64,000 nucleotides of DNA from Lentinula raphanica. Its lineage: Eukaryota; Basidiomycota; Agaricomycetes; Agaricales; Omphalotaceae. Below are positions 40,419 to 52,063 of the stretch, piece by piece. How positions within the stretch are numbered: position 1 is the first letter of the stretch; the number at the start of each line of letters is the position of its first letter. The DNA lies in NCBI GenBank assembly GCA_027919835.1, contig JANVFP010000043.1:62001-126000 (forward strand), in the 5' to 3' direction. The notes below the pieces were generated by a model. That model was not told the DNA's origin, searched no databases, and saw only the letters and a program-made list of their open reading frames with translations. A program made the translations under genes and the position numbers.

Positions 40419-42037
40419 CTAATCTGTTTTCCACAAACGAAATTTACCGAGTGAAGTCTTCCAGCGTTCGCGGCTAGCTCTCCTCCACTCCGCCCTTTCT
40501 TGAGCATTCGCTCCTTCCAGAACTTCCTTGTCGTTTCGGAAGCCATTGTAACGAAAACGGAACAAAGCCCCTGCCGAGTATTGGACGACGGAGTACCGAC
40601 GTTCCTCTGGTTGGATGGGGAGGTTCGAATGGCGGATTACTGCGGACAGAAGAATGGCGGAGGAGGCTGCAGGAAAGCGAACAACCAGCCCTAAATTCCA
40701 AAGGACCAACTCTCCGCCTTTCGTGTCATCAAAATCACCGACGTTGGATATTGCACAACTGCCGGGTCCATAGTTTTTGTCATCTACGTGATCTTCGCTA
40801 ATTGTTTGCGGGCCATAATTGATAGTCGTCGCAGCGAATACAGTGTTGGGAAAGGGTTTATACAGTTCCGGATTCCAGCGACGTAGCTCGCGGTCATTCT
40901 CGAGGTATTCTGCGTACATGGCGGGATTGAAGCGTTTATAGGCAGAGTTTACCAGTCCAGATAGTCGTTGTATGGCAGGGTTGGACAATACACCCTCAAT
41001 AACCGCCAAATTTCGAGGTGAGACTTTGATATTCGTCGGTTCAATCTAGGAAAGTGTGGTCAAATCGTTTAGAGCCCCGTTTAAAACATTCGATGTACAT
41101 ACCTGCCCTCCTCCATGAGAGTAGCCAATTGCCTGGGCCGAGAAATTGCCCCTGCGGTTTTGAAGTTGTTTTTGAGAAAACTTGCACTCGCGGCGCCCTT
41201 TCTCAATTATGCGCATTCCCTCCTCATTTATACTGCCGTAGTCGCGAGGCCGAGCAATCATGTGAACAATGCCGCGGCCGTGTTGGTCACAGATGACCAG
41301 GTTTTCGCTGAATGATACATTTAGTAGAAGATTCGTGCGAATCGAGAAAAAAATCCTTACGAAGCATCCCAGTCGACATAAGTCAACTCTTCCAAGACTT
41401 TCTGACGCGTCCAAGATCCGTAAAGGTTGGATGAACGAGTTCCCTGGTAGCCTGTGCTTGCGACAGGTAGCTTGAGTGCATCAATATCAACGCCCAAGGT
41501 GACGACGGATTCGTCAATGCGAATTTTGTCTCCTACAACTTTCGGCCGAGGCTCCTCCGACGCGACCTTCAGACGCTTTGTTCTGCGTAAGTTCTTTTGA
41601 TACTCCTTCCTTCTCGCAGTCTCCTTCGCGTTGGGTTTGCTCTTCGTCCTTTTGCGTTTATTCGGGATCAACGTGGGGGCACTCGGAGCAGTGGAAGTAG
41701 AAAGTCGTTCCGCGGCCTTTGGTACGCAGGGTGAGGTCGACTGTTCGGATTCGGAATCTGTCAGCTCAGGTAGTCCCCCAGAGAACAGATCATCCTCGTC
41801 CTCGTCCTCGGACAGCTCAGAAAGTTCCCCGTAGAGAATGGCATCCAAACGTTGATGGTCAGAACTTCGAAAGGAAAACTCGGGATCAGGATCCAGGTCA
41901 GAAAGACCATCATCGTCTTCGTTGAATTCCTCGAAACTATCTGTAGAATCATATCCCTCTTCGAAGCGTGCCAAGCGTGCTACATCCTCCGTGGCGAGAA
42001 ATTCTTCAAGGTCCACAGGGACGCGAAGGGTTTTCAT
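40419..42037 (-). CDS. HxD-type 2OG-Fe(II) oxygenase-like protein
   Basis: Exons on the minus strand: 42037-41361, 41307-41103 and 41045-40419, 502 aa. The N-terminal third is acidic (FEEFNEDDDGLSDLD, SEDEDEDD) followed by a basic cluster (NKRKRTKSKPNAKETARRKE) that could be a nuclear localisation signal. The C-terminal domain has EDHVDDKN (His 380, Asp 382), GGELVLWNLGLVVRFPA, the distal IRHSNLPI (His 433) and EERRYSVVQY, where an Arg could bind 2-oxoglutarate. This arrangement is typical of a large Agaricomycete family with a double-stranded beta-helix oxygenase fold. The substrate is unknown. It is divergent from RPAP1 across a 570-bp region. Confidence 0.7.
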
Positions 42038-42609
42038 TGCTTCTGAAACTCGGTCAGAGCTTGTAAGATGTGGGAACGAGGGAGTTAGTGGAGGTAGCTA
42101 CCTCGGCCTCGTGCTCCCACTGCAAGACGTTCACAAGGTTCAACGTTGTACCTGTGCACTTGAATTCCTGAATGAAGACTAGGGAGGCGATCTATGGTGA
42201 ACGAAAACAGTCAACGAAGAAACGAGATTTGAAAAAAATGTCACGAGCCCTTTTGTTCGGATGCAGTATAACTTTAAGATAGAAGATGTCGCTCGAAGTC
42301 GAGGAAGAAAATTTCCTTGGACAACCTAGTTTGTGGTGGTCTTGAATGTTTGCCTAGGTTTGCTGGGCGCATGGGAGGGAAACAAAGAATCCAGCATGCT
42401 CAATAAGTGAAAGGAAGGGATGTCGGGAAATTCGACTGTTGAACAGGAAGTTGAACGACGATGAGGTTAACGTTAACGTTAAGCGTCCGAGGATGATAAT
42501 CGTGAGGGCGCTTGTGAAGTTGTTGCCCGCGGACGTTACATAATTACGGGGAAAGCCGAGCCGTGCAACGGCACCGCATACACAGCCATTCACCACAGGA
42601 GCTTTGGAG
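42038..42609. promoter_or_regulatory. Shared divergent promoter region
   Basis: Lies between the minus-strand oxygenase-like gene and plus-strand RPAP1. Contains the self-complementary run TTAACGTTAACGTTAA at about 42467-42482. No gene supported. Confidence 0.4.
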
Positions 42610-45600
42610 ATGACTTCGACACACAATCTTATTACACCTCCTCTAGTCGGCGCAGTTTTCGAACGAAAGCCTACATCTCCAAAGCCACCTTCCTCTTCAC
42701 AATCTAGATCTGCCAGCTCGAAAACTGGCTTTCCCCCTGTTCAACATCGATCGCAGAAGACTAGCGCCTTTGTGCAGAATTCAGAAAATGGTAGAAGGAA
42801 GGCCGCGTCATCAACCGATAGACCTACACGAGTACCTTCAATCGCTTCCAACGCAGACTCCGGCGCTGCGACTGCTGGCTCAGGTCCAAGCACAATCAAA
42901 ATCCAGATTGATCAAAATAGCAAGATTTCATCAGACGAATGGCGGTCGCAGATAAGCGCAGAAAACGAAGCTAGAGTGCAAGCAATGACTGAAGAAGAAA
43001 GAGAGGCAGAAGCTCGGGAGATTCTAGAGAGATTTGGGCCTGGTGTAGGCGAAATTCTGCGGAGGGCAAGACAGAATAGAGAGAAGAAAAAAGATACGAA
43101 AATGCTAAGCCTGGAAGAGGGTAAGTCCAATTCTATCATTCAACCAAATTTCTCATTGAGACTTCCCAGTTCCGGTCACTTCTGAGCGTGAACCGTTGAC
43201 TTCGCCAATGAGTGAGTTGTCTTTGTCCGGTGAATAATCCGGTAATGGAGTCGTAATAGGCGTCCCTGGAAGTCCGCTCATTTCCTCACTCTCTCGCTCC
43301 TCATCCAGAGCTGGTACACGCCCAAACAGTCCAAATAGAGCCTCACGAAAACTCAGGTTTGCGGAACTCGGTCCTGATCAAGTCCATGTTTATCCATCTG
43401 CACCGTCATCCCCGAAGAAAACAGTCTTAGCTTTACCTCCACCGGACGATGATAGCAATGCCGTGTCGATTGGGCTTTTCAAGGGCAAGATGAAGCCGCC
43501 GGATGTTGAGCGTGATGATAGCCAGATCAAAGACGAAGTCGAAGAGGGAACTGCAGAGTACATACGACAAAAGTACTTTCCATCTGCCCCAGCGAATAAT
43601 CCTGATCTTGCTTGGATGTCCGCTGAACCTCCCCCCAGTGAACATACTTCCGACTTGCGCTTTGATCTGAAGGGAATGCCCATTCCATCATCTCAAGTTC
43701 TATCTTTGCCTACGCATCTTGGCCTGCACCATCACGCTGAAGGCACACGAGCAGGGTACACCTTAGACGACATTTTTCTTCTTACCCGGTCGACCGTACG
43801 TGCTCAAAGAGCCGCCATGCTGGAGGTTCTGGTCGGAGTGGTCAGATGGCTGCGAAGCGGCGAAACGACAGATGATGTCGATATAGAGACGGCGAGAAAG
43901 TCATTGCTAGCCTCGCCTCCGTCTGAAGGTTCTAAAGTCCCTCCGTTGCTCAAACGAATCTTGTTCGCTGGACTTGAAGCGTTGCCCGAACATGGGGCGG
44001 TCGGTGTCAGAGCCTTGGATGTTGTCTGGGAGTGCATCTTGGGTTCCCAGGAATCTGCAGAGGATCTTGGCGATTTGGAGCTTGAACTCGGGGGCATGGA
44101 AGCGGAACGGATTGGTGAAGCAACTCTCTTAACTGTTCTACCTCTTGCCGATGTACTGCCCCAACTCCTCAAAATTCTGCTTAGTCCTCCAGATACTGAT
44201 ACAGGTGAAGAGAGCTCGTCAAGAGGAACCATGGAGCAATCTGCGGACCTGTCATTAAGGACAACACCGGCCCAACGGCAAATCTTATCCTTATTCACTT
44301 GTTTTGCGAAGTACTCGAACTCTCATGCAGAGACTGTAGTTCAAGAAAAAGGTCTGATCGAAGGACTACTCAAAGTCTTCATCATACCTCCTGCTAGAAC
44401 AAGTGATTCAACACCGACTCCCGATCTGTCTGCCATCCGTCTGCTCTCAATCCTGGCTAGTGCATCACGAACGAATGCCGAAATTCTCTGTCAACAAATC
44501 GGCGTTGGCGATGTCCTCTTACGCTTCATCGTCTTGGACACGAGCGAAAGCGTTCTAGTAGAGGTCATGCTCTTCTATACCATACTAGCCCGGTATGGGA
44601 TGTATTCCCGTGTAGCGGCGGATGCCAAAGAAACCTGGTGGAAGATTGGCGACCATGTCACCGCACTGGCCTCGTCCAAGTCAAGATCCAATACGCGCCT
44701 TATCAGAGCGTATACGGGTCTTATCGAATCATGGCTTGTATGTGCAACAGATCCTCACTGCACCACGCCGAGCCATGAGCTGCTATGGAGCCAAGTGAAA
44801 GGCTGGGAATGGGGCGCGGGCTTGGCGAGCATGCTAGAGAAATTCGTCAGCGAGGCGACTCAAGAAGGAGCTCTAGGAGAGGACGCCAAAATCGATATGG
44901 ACTTCATGACTACCTCAGCGTCTCTCTGGCGCTCTTTGGGCGCTTACCTGGAAGGTGCGAAGGTCAACGGTATCAGAGCCGGGGAGGAAGAAAGGTCAGA
45001 GATGGTGCTCAACATGAGACGCGTGTTTGGTTTAGACACGGTCAAGACACTCAAAAACTTGATTCATGCCTTCAAGGTGCGGCTAAATACGTCCGTGGTC
45101 GAAACCGCTTCCACCTCCGTTTTGAGGGAGTTAGCTTCTTTCGCGTCCATCCTATCTTCAGCAATCCGCGTATGGGTAGGGTGTTGTCCTTCGGACCCTT
45201 CCCAAGGTTCACTGCCTTTCGAGCTTCCCTTTACTGAAATCTCCGAACTGTGTGCTTGCCTGGTCGGACACGATTTATGGCATCATGCCAATATCCACCC
45301 GGTCCTTATTCGTCCCCTCAGCACTTTCCTGACATCTTTCTTGCGGCTTTCTCCCAGAATACCAGGCAACAATTTAGATCTATGGCTGGCCCAGGCGTTT
45401 GGGATCATGAGAACGTTGCGGCGGGGTGACGGGGAATATGCCTCCCAGATCATTTCCCAGATTCTAGAATTATTGACACCGACGTGGGCTGCACAACGAG
45501 GCAACGTCGGCGCTCCTCCTTTTGTTTGGGAAGCCAAAGGTGGCCTCAAAGATGTGCTGGGACCGTTCTTGCATTACGAATGTAATCCAGAAAGGGATAC

Positions 45601-46789
45601 GTACACCTACATCGCGCCTTTGTGCTCGAGTCCGAGATCCATCGGTATGAGTACAACGCTCAGAGTGCCGTGTTCTGATCACGACGGGACAAAAACGGAG
45701 TGGCGGCCTTTAGGGCTTCCATTTCATTCCGACTGGACTCTCTCTCCTCTCAACCACCTTTTGCGTTCTGGGAGCGAATACGCGATATTCAAACAGCCAG
45801 GGGCTCTACCAGAAACTTGGGACGCTTCAGAGACAGAGATTGTCAGGGCAACTCTGGCCTTAACAAGGGTGCAGCAGGAAGTCCTTACGAGGTTTGCTTC
45901 GTCAGTGGTCTCAGTGGTAGGTCCAAAGGTGGAAGATTTGGTACTTAGTTGCATGAAGGTCTTCATGTTGGAGCACGAAGTTGAGGTCGGCGACAGTAAG
46001 AGCAAGAACGAAGTACAAGAGGTTTTCAGAGATGAAGTGGTTGCACGGCAAATGCATGATCTATTGGAACCATATACCGTCAAAGCCTCATCGCACTATC
46101 CGGCCTCCCTTTCTCCTCCATCTTCGTCATCTCTTGCTCCGCTAGAGGCTGCCGCGCAACCTCTCCTCGGCGCTTCTGTACCCTTCTATCAATTCTACAC
46201 TGATTTCGTATCGTTATATGATTCGATATCATTTTCACATCCACTCTTCTCTCAGCTCTTGCTTCCTCCTACATCGATGTTGTATGCACCTGACTACAGA
46301 AAACTGCTATGGAGTGACTACAGCCATGTTCTTCCTGGAATCAGGGTCGACGTGGACGATGTGATGGTGGGGGCAGGGGGCATTGAGGAGTGGCTATATC
46401 CCGTGGAGAACGCTCCCGAGGTTTTGGGCGCGTATCTCCATGCCTTGATCACGTATAAAGAACGGCTCCAAGGGTTCATGAGGCTATTGGCTGTTCATCA
46501 TATTGCTGCGAACATATGGCCAGATTTTTGTATGGGTGCTACAGCCTCAAGAACTATAGCTGATGATGAACGATCAAGCAAACTGTTGCGAGCAGTCATT
46601 GGACAGGGAGGGATGCAAGTTGTGAAAGATGTGTTGAGATATCGACAATCGCCTCGAACCAGCCGAGCTTTGCGTTTCCCTGGATGTACAGAACACATCG
46701 ACGATTCTTGTACACAGCTGAGATATGAACTCGTCAGAGAGTGGGCTGGTCAGGATATTTTGGAAAGAGTGGCAGCTGTCTTCCGATAA
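42610..46789 (+). CDS. RPAP1: RNA polymerase II-associated protein 1 homologue
   Basis: Factor for assembly and nuclear import of RNA polymerase II (yeast Rba50, human RPAP1). Exons 42610-43120, 43170-43211 and 43311-46789 give 1343 aa. The RPAP1 N-terminal domain is seen as ARVQAMTEEEREAEAREILE and FGPGVGEILRRAR; the RPAP1 C-terminal signature is LRFDLKG. A long helical region follows, as in metazoan and basidiomycete RPAP1, longer than the short yeast protein. The start at 42610 is the first ATG in frame. Both introns are also present in the two decayed copies at 35.1 and 53.85 kb, which supports the exon model. The gene looks intact. Confidence 0.9.
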
Positions 46790-48102
46790 TGAAAACTCTC
46801 TTGTTGAAGAAGAGGGAAGATGTGTTCATTCATACGGTCGATGTACTTGGAGGAATGCACGAATCAATATGCTGAAGATCGTCAGTGTACTTCTTCGTTC
46901 TGGCCCTGTCAGCGTGCTTTCTGGAAGTCATCCGCTCATTTGAACTCTCCACTGGCGCAAGGCGTATCAGGTATCTTCTTTCTCGTCTTCTTCCGCTTTG
47001 AGTATGGTCAGAAAGCTGATCTTCGTCCTGATTCTTACTCGCATGAGTAGGACCGTTTGTGTAGAAAGGTCTCACCGGAATATTTGCTAACATGCTTTAG
47101 GAGCCAATCTAATCCCGGCTACAATGCTAACCTCCTTCCCTTCAATACCATAGCCTCAACGTTCAGGCCCCACATATTCTAAGATATCAAGAGGGAATCA
47201 ATAAAATTCCCTCTACAGCCAAGGGCTATACATACCCAACCAAATGGCAGTCGTTTCTGATAAATCATTCACCTGTCTGTTAGCGCCTGTCAGCGCCAGG
47301 CCTCTTTACTGCATAAACAATCAATTCAAACTGAATTCTAATTACACAGTTCGTTCATGATTAACATGAACATGTACATGAATGATGACAGATTCGATCA
47401 TCTATATCAACCATTGATGAACCCGCTCGTCGGAACAGAGAGGAACAAACGAAGCTCTCAAAAATTTCTGCAGTGTACCCCGTCATAAAGACCACCCACT
47501 CTGAAGACCTCCCTCACTACTAGCACTGCCCCTACTTCGCGCTCTTACCCTGGACGTGGCCTTTTTGTGAGTATGTTACAAAATCCCCTTGAGATTGTCC
47601 TCGTTGACTATCCCGTAGGGGTTCAGTGAAGTTGGATGGATTCCGACTCATCCGTTTTGCGACCTACGAATTTTCATCCAGAGCTGTATGTTCATCGAGA
47701 AGGGCCCACTTGTTCGGGTTGACTGGACTTCTCGTAGTGCGAGAGCAAACCTTTCATCATAGTCATTGTTCCAACTTGCATCGCAATGCGAATCGAATAT
47801 CGCGATTGATACTAGTTACAATCGCGCATGTTCATATACCCTGACACAAGCTATATGATGTCCCCCTCCGCGTATGGCCCCCCTTCAACCACTTAACTCC
47901 TACGTTCTCTGCCTCTGCTACAAGTTTACCCTCAAATCTGTTCATTCTTCCTCTCGCCGCACATATTTCAATCATAGTTGAAAATGGAGAGGTCAATTCC
48001 TGCGTACAAACAGGGCTGGTCGTCATTTGCCCAACGGTTCAGGTATCATAGTACCGTCTTCTACTCCAAATTCATCCATTCTTAACCTATCTATCTATGT
48101 AG
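46790..48102. other. Interval without a fully supported gene
   Basis: Contains the RPAP1 3' flank and, on its right side, probably unrecognised upstream exons of the zinc-finger gene at 48103. A candidate ATG segment at about 47827-47898 (MFIYPDTSYMMSPSAYG) ends in a stop unless spliced. Confidence 0.35.
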
Positions 48103-48662
48103 TCCTCTCCAAGTGGCCAATTTGTATGCCTTTTACCGTCATTATTCAAATTTTCGCGGGTGAGTGCGTCCCACGTCTCACTGTTGCGAGACTGATCAGC
48201 GACTCTTTATTCAGATACGGAAATCTAATTGTTCCGATCGAGCAGTGGTACGACGCTGCAAAGGAATATCCTAATGACAGAGAAGCCCAAGAAGCTCGAT
48301 TTGTTGCTTGGTACTATGGGTCCAATATATCGTATTCCACGACCCCCCCAGCTCCTCCGGTGCTCAACGAGGACGCCACTTATCCACCTTCGTTCCCATG
48401 TTATCATCCCACTTGCAACGTTACTTGTAGATCGAGACAGTACCGAGACAGTGAGCATAATGCCTTTTATTCAGGAAAATATGCCAATGTGACAAACCCA
48501 CTCATCCTAGCACATTTTTTCACTCAACACTTTGGCGAAAAAAACAACTTCCAGTGTGACATCGACGGGTGCGAAAATACGTACGATTACAGACAGTCTC
48601 TCCAGAGACACCAAGAGACGGAACACGGAAAACTTCGCTCGAGGCGGACTCGACCTACTTAA
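48103..48662 (+). CDS. Small C2H2 zinc-finger family member 1 (3' exons)
   Basis: Three in-phase exons: 48103-48159 (57 nt), 48215-48450 and 48511-48662. The 57-nt exon reads LQVANLYAFYRHYSNFR; the next has EQWYDAAKEY, then FPCYHPTC; the last has FQCDIDGCENTYDYRQ and RHQETEH, a C-x4-C-x12-H-x5-H finger. A basic tail follows. The same exon lengths, phases and motifs recur at 55.3, 57.4 and 60.4 kb, which is the main evidence that it is a real gene. Upstream exons were not resolved. A single finger and small size leave DNA, RNA or protein binding open. Confidence 0.65.
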
Positions 48663-49086
48663 TCAACCATAGTGTATGTCAAATATGTTTTCCCCCACTT
48701 CTCTGTTGACGACCTTTATGAGCCTTTATGTATTGTACAAATTCATTTTCATTCGAACCGCAAAGATACGAGTGAAAGAAATAGCGAGCTAGATGCACCA
48801 GCTCGGTCGAGCGTAACGGCGCTTGTAGTTAACTGTACATGTAGGCTGTCGACCAATATGGAGGGCTGCGAATGCCGTCAGTTGCCTAGCTTTATTTGAG
48901 AAGCCAACCGCCTGAATTGTCTTGGGGGTCTCCCAAAGGCAAAAAGTATACTGTACTGATTCCTTGCCTTGTACCAAATACGGGAGTTATCCAAAAAGAC
49001 CCAAAAACAACGGTGTGCTAGTTGGTGATACTAAAGATAAATTGATTGTAGACATGAGCACGTATAGAACTTTTGAGGATTTGGTT

Positions 49087-49165
49087 CTAATCGTCTCGTG
49101 AAAACTGTATTTAGCCAAAATCAGCCCGGAGGGCCCGCGTGTATTTGGATGCTCCGAAGTGGGTA
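49087..49165 (-). repeat. Split direct repeat B2 (79 bp)
   Basis: Same 79-bp sequence as 49611-49689, from CTAATCGTCTCG to GAAGTGGGTA on the plus strand. Confidence 0.85.
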
Positions 49166-49234
49166 CAAAGTACATACTAGTGTTACAGGATACAGATATA
49201 CAGAGATTTATCATAAAGGGAGGGAGAGGACGGG

Positions 49235-49610
49235 TGAACAAATATGAGCGCGTGAAAGACCAACACTGGAGAGACAGAGGAAAAGCTAAGTCTTGAGTTT
49301 CTGCATTCTAAAACTGAGAAAATGAGAGCGTACCTGGCGAGACAGAGGAAAAGCTGAGCAGGGTGCTCGATCTCGCCAGATGAAATATATAATGCTACGG
49401 TGCTTATGAGTAAGCAGGTCTCAGAGCACTGAGATCGGACTCACCTGGTACGACGCCACCGCTTACGACCTTTTGTGGAAAGAGGCGGGTGTTGTCGCCG
49501 CATTCTGCTCGGAGCTTCGAGGTCAGAATGCTCAGGTGAGCGTGCTGCGCAAGCAATTTGCTTTAGACTCACCTGACGATTAGATTCTTGTAATCAAAGA
49601 TTAAATCCAA
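49235..49610 (-). repeat. Split direct repeat A2 (376 bp)
   Basis: Same 376-bp sequence as 51126-51501; begins TGAACAAATATGAGCG and ends GATTAAATCCAA on the plus strand. It directly abuts repeat B1. Confidence 0.9.
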
Positions 49611-51091
49611 CTAATCGTCTCGTGAAAACTGTATTTAGCCAAAATCAGCCCGGAGGGCCCGCGTGTATTTGGATGCTCCGAAGTGGGTAAAGAAGGGGGA
49701 TTAGTTTGAGCCCACGGCCAGAAGCCTTCGCGTAGACCAGTGATCACAGATTTGACGAATGATTGGTTAGGATGTCGGGTGAGGAGAGCCTCTAAACGAT
49801 CTGTTGAGATAACTCTCGGGACATGGAATAGTTCAGGGTGATTTTGAATAGTTTCCATAGAAATAGTATTGTATTCACAAGGCGGTGGTCGAGGTAGCGG
49901 ATCGTCAACTTCTGTATAAGCAATGGTACGGCTCCCATGCACTCTTTCCCCAACTCTCCATCCAACTCCCCGAGCGAACCTAGGCAAGAAACTACTCCTC
50001 GCTTCGCCGACATCTTCTTCCTCATCTCTCTCTCCATCCTCTAACACTCTCCTCGCGTGAGCAGCTTCAGCGAACTTCGATAACGGTTTGGGTCGACTAG
50101 GAAGATTTTTGATTTCGGCTGGGACATTTGGGTCCCACATGTTCGGTAGATTGGCAGAATATGCACGGTGTGCAAACTTCTCAACTTCGTTGAGGAGTAT
50201 GTCTCGTCTCGACCCGACGAAGATTCTGACAGCTCTGTCGTAGTTGATGACTCGATGGTGGAGGACGGGTTGCATGGCGGCGAAGAGAAAATGGATGTGG
50301 CTCCAGTACGCCTGTAACTCGGACTGTCGTCCCGGGAAGGCGAAATTGACGGCTTCCTCGTATATGCGGAAAGCGTTGATCCACTGGCCATGGGTATTGA
50401 CCTTTGTGACTGGCTTTGGTCGTCTGAACTCCAAGGTTGTTTCGCCACTAAGGTAGAGGCTGGTTTCTTCGAGCTCTGTGGTGAACAGGTTGCCGAGGAG
50501 GTCATCGAAGTCAACATATCCGTCGAGCAATACGTTCTTCCACTGTCCCTTGGGAAGGGAAGGCTTGGCGATTGCGACGTCCAAACTTTGGAGCGCATTC
50601 TTGAGATCAAGGGAGTAGTCTTCGACTTGTCGGCGGACTCGTTCGTGCGCAGCTGTAAGAGTAGCAGAGAGGATGAGGTTCGCTCCTTGATTCCAGTGGA
50701 AGCTAGACGAGTTGACTCGGCGGCGTTTGGTTTTGGTATTTTCTGTCTCTTCCTCGTCATCTCCTCCACCTCCAGGATTCTCTTCCCCAGGGTTGTCGTC
50801 TCCATCCCCACTGTTTCCTCCAACCTGTTTGCGTCCTCTGTCTCCAGCTCCGTCTCGCTCTCTTTCTGCCCCTTCGATCTCATCCATGTAGGGCCGCAGG
50901 ATGGAGTCATCGAACTTGACTTTGAGTCGATCACAGACGGTTGTGAGATGGACTGTAATCTTGATAATAGCGTCGGTTTTAGACAAGGATCCAGCGCTGT
51001 ATTGCTGAATGATCTCGTCGAGCGACTCGAGGTCTTGTGTTGGTATTTGGGTAGGTGCAGGTCCAACGACGGGGTTTGCTCCATCGGTCAT
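49601..51091 (-). CDS. Gag-like protein of a tyrosine-recombinase retroelement, truncated before RT
   Basis: 496 aa, single exon. The N-terminal 70 residues are followed by a Gly/Asp/Glu-rich stretch and a basic cluster (NTKTKRRRV), then a helical region. Near the C-terminus HVPRVISTDRLEALLTRHPN and VITGLREGFWPWA match the segment that, in Agaricomycete retroelements, leads into the reverse transcriptase. Here it stops after repeat B1 sequence, so RT, RNase H and recombinase are deleted. The start at 51091 follows repeat A1 by 34 bp. No frameshift or stop interrupts it, suggesting a recent insertion. Confidence 0.75.
   Translation of the reverse strand: MTDGANPVVGPAPTQIPTQDLESLDEIIQQYSAGSLSKTDAIIKITVHLTTVCDRLKVKFDDSILRPYMDEIEGAERERDGAGDRGRKQVGGNSGDGDDNPGEENPGGGGDDEEETENTKTKRRRVNSSSFHWNQGANLILSATLTAAHERVRRQVEDYSLDLKNALQSLDVAIAKPSLPKGQWKNVLLDGYVDFDDLLGNLFTTELEETSLYLSGETTLEFRRPKPVTKVNTHGQWINAFRIYEEAVNFAFPGRQSELQAYWSHIHFLFAAMQPVLHHRVINYDRAVRIFVGSRRDILLNEVEKFAHRAYSANLPNMWDPNVPAEIKNLPSRPKPLSKFAEAAHARRVLEDGERDEEEDVGEARSSFLPRFARGVGWRVGERVHGSRTIAYTEVDDPLPRPPPCEYNTISMETIQNHPELFHVPRVISTDRLEALLTRHPNQSFVKSVITGLREGFWPWAQTNPPSLPTSEHPNTRGPSGLILAKYSFHETISWI
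49611..49689 (-). repeat. Split direct repeat B1 (79 bp)
   Basis: Same 79-bp sequence as 49087-49165. It encodes the last residues of the gag-like protein (TSEHPNTRGPSGLILAKYSF). Confidence 0.85.
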
Positions 51092-51125
51092 AGTTAATGA
51101 GATTTAGATGGAATTGTATTCGTTA

Positions 51126-51501
51126 TGAACAAATATGAGCGCGTGAAAGACCAACACTGGAGAGACAGAGGAAAAGCTAAGTCTTGAGTTTCTGCATTCT
51201 AAAACTGAGAAAATGAGAGCGTACCTGGCGAGACAGAGGAAAAGCTGAGCAGGGTGCTCGATCTCGCCAGATGAAATATATAATGCTACGGTGCTTATGA
51301 GTAAGCAGGTCTCAGAGCACTGAGATCGGACTCACCTGGTACGACGCCACCGCTTACGACCTTTTGTGGAAAGAGGCGGGTGTTGTCGCCGCATTCTGCT
51401 CGGAGCTTCGAGGTCAGAATGCTCAGGTGAGCGTGCTGCGCAAGCAATTTGCTTTAGACTCACCTGACGATTAGATTCTTGTAATCAAAGATTAAATCCA
51501 A
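51126..51501 (-). repeat. Split direct repeat A1 (376 bp)
   Basis: Same 376-bp sequence as 49235-49610; it is upstream of the gag-like gene on the minus strand and may carry its promoter. Confidence 0.9.
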
Positions 51502-52063
51502 TTGAAAGGATATCGATGACGATGAGCGCTTGCCAAGCGCCTGCTTATCCTCTGATACGATTGGGCGCCTAAATGGCGCTTACTTTGAACAAGCCACTTT
51601 GAACCTCTAACGTTGACTCTCGCTGCTGGGAGGGCCCGCGCCGTCTACCTCTGAGGACGACGAGCCCGAGGAACAGCTGGTGAGGGCGAACGGTACAAAC
51701 CAAAATGACAGTGATGCGGAAATGTCAGTCTCCGGAAACCCTTTCAACAACCCCCACCTCAGAGGCCAAGTGCCATTAAGGCACCAAACGTCCAATCCCA
51801 GGACCGCACCAGATCCTAGTGTGCATGCGCAAACAGGCTCATCGCAGCCTGCAGTGCAAAGGGTACAACCCCCAGCATCCAACCAACGATGCCACCCGCC
51901 GAACCAAGGCTGCCAAAACCAACGGCAACAACAATGCTCAAAGACTACCAAAGCAGCGATCCGAATCGCGGGCCTCAAAGCTGCTCTAAACTGGATTCTA
52001 CCCCATCATTCGACGCCCACTTCTCTGCGCTTTCCTTAGAGCCAACTCTCTTGATATCCAACG
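51502..52063. other. Interval with low-complexity open frames
   Basis: Overlapping frames on both strands at about 51607-52039 are Pro/Gln/Asn- or Trp/Cys-rich with no recognisable domain. No gene supported. Confidence 0.35.

Larger units (their letters stand above)
49087..51501 (-). mobile_element. Non-autonomous Ngaro/DIRS-like retroelement with split direct repeats
   Basis: Read on the minus strand the order is A1 (51501-51126), gag-like gene (51091-49601), B1 (49689-49611), A2 (49610-49235), a 69-bp linker and B2 (49165-49087). The A pair is 376 bp and the B pair 79 bp; the copies look essentially identical by eye. A1-internal-B1-A2-B2 is the split-direct-repeat arrangement of Ngaro-type tyrosine-recombinase retroelements. 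Reverse transcriptase, RNase H and tyrosine recombinase are missing; the protein breaks off where RT should begin. No target-site duplication is obvious, as expected for these elements. Confidence 0.75.

Noticed and set aside
42467..42482. Repeats of TTAACG as a telomere-like sequence
   Set aside because: Only three short units in a promoter region; not the fungal TTAGGG telomere repeat.
43804..44298. 164-aa antisense frame within RPAP1
   Set aside because: Ser-rich shadow of the intact RPAP1 coding sequence with no independent signal.
50041..51097. Long overlapping frames (347 aa on minus, 235 aa on plus) inside the retroelement gene
   Set aside because: Both overlap the 496-aa gag-like frame, are Ser/Thr- or Val-rich with no domain, and look like shadows of it.
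49235..51501. Reading the 376-bp repeats as LTRs of a classical LTR retrotransposon
   Set aside because: The second repeat pair of 79 bp, its placement next to A2 and the gag-like C-terminal motif fit split direct repeats better; no target-site duplication was seen at the ends.
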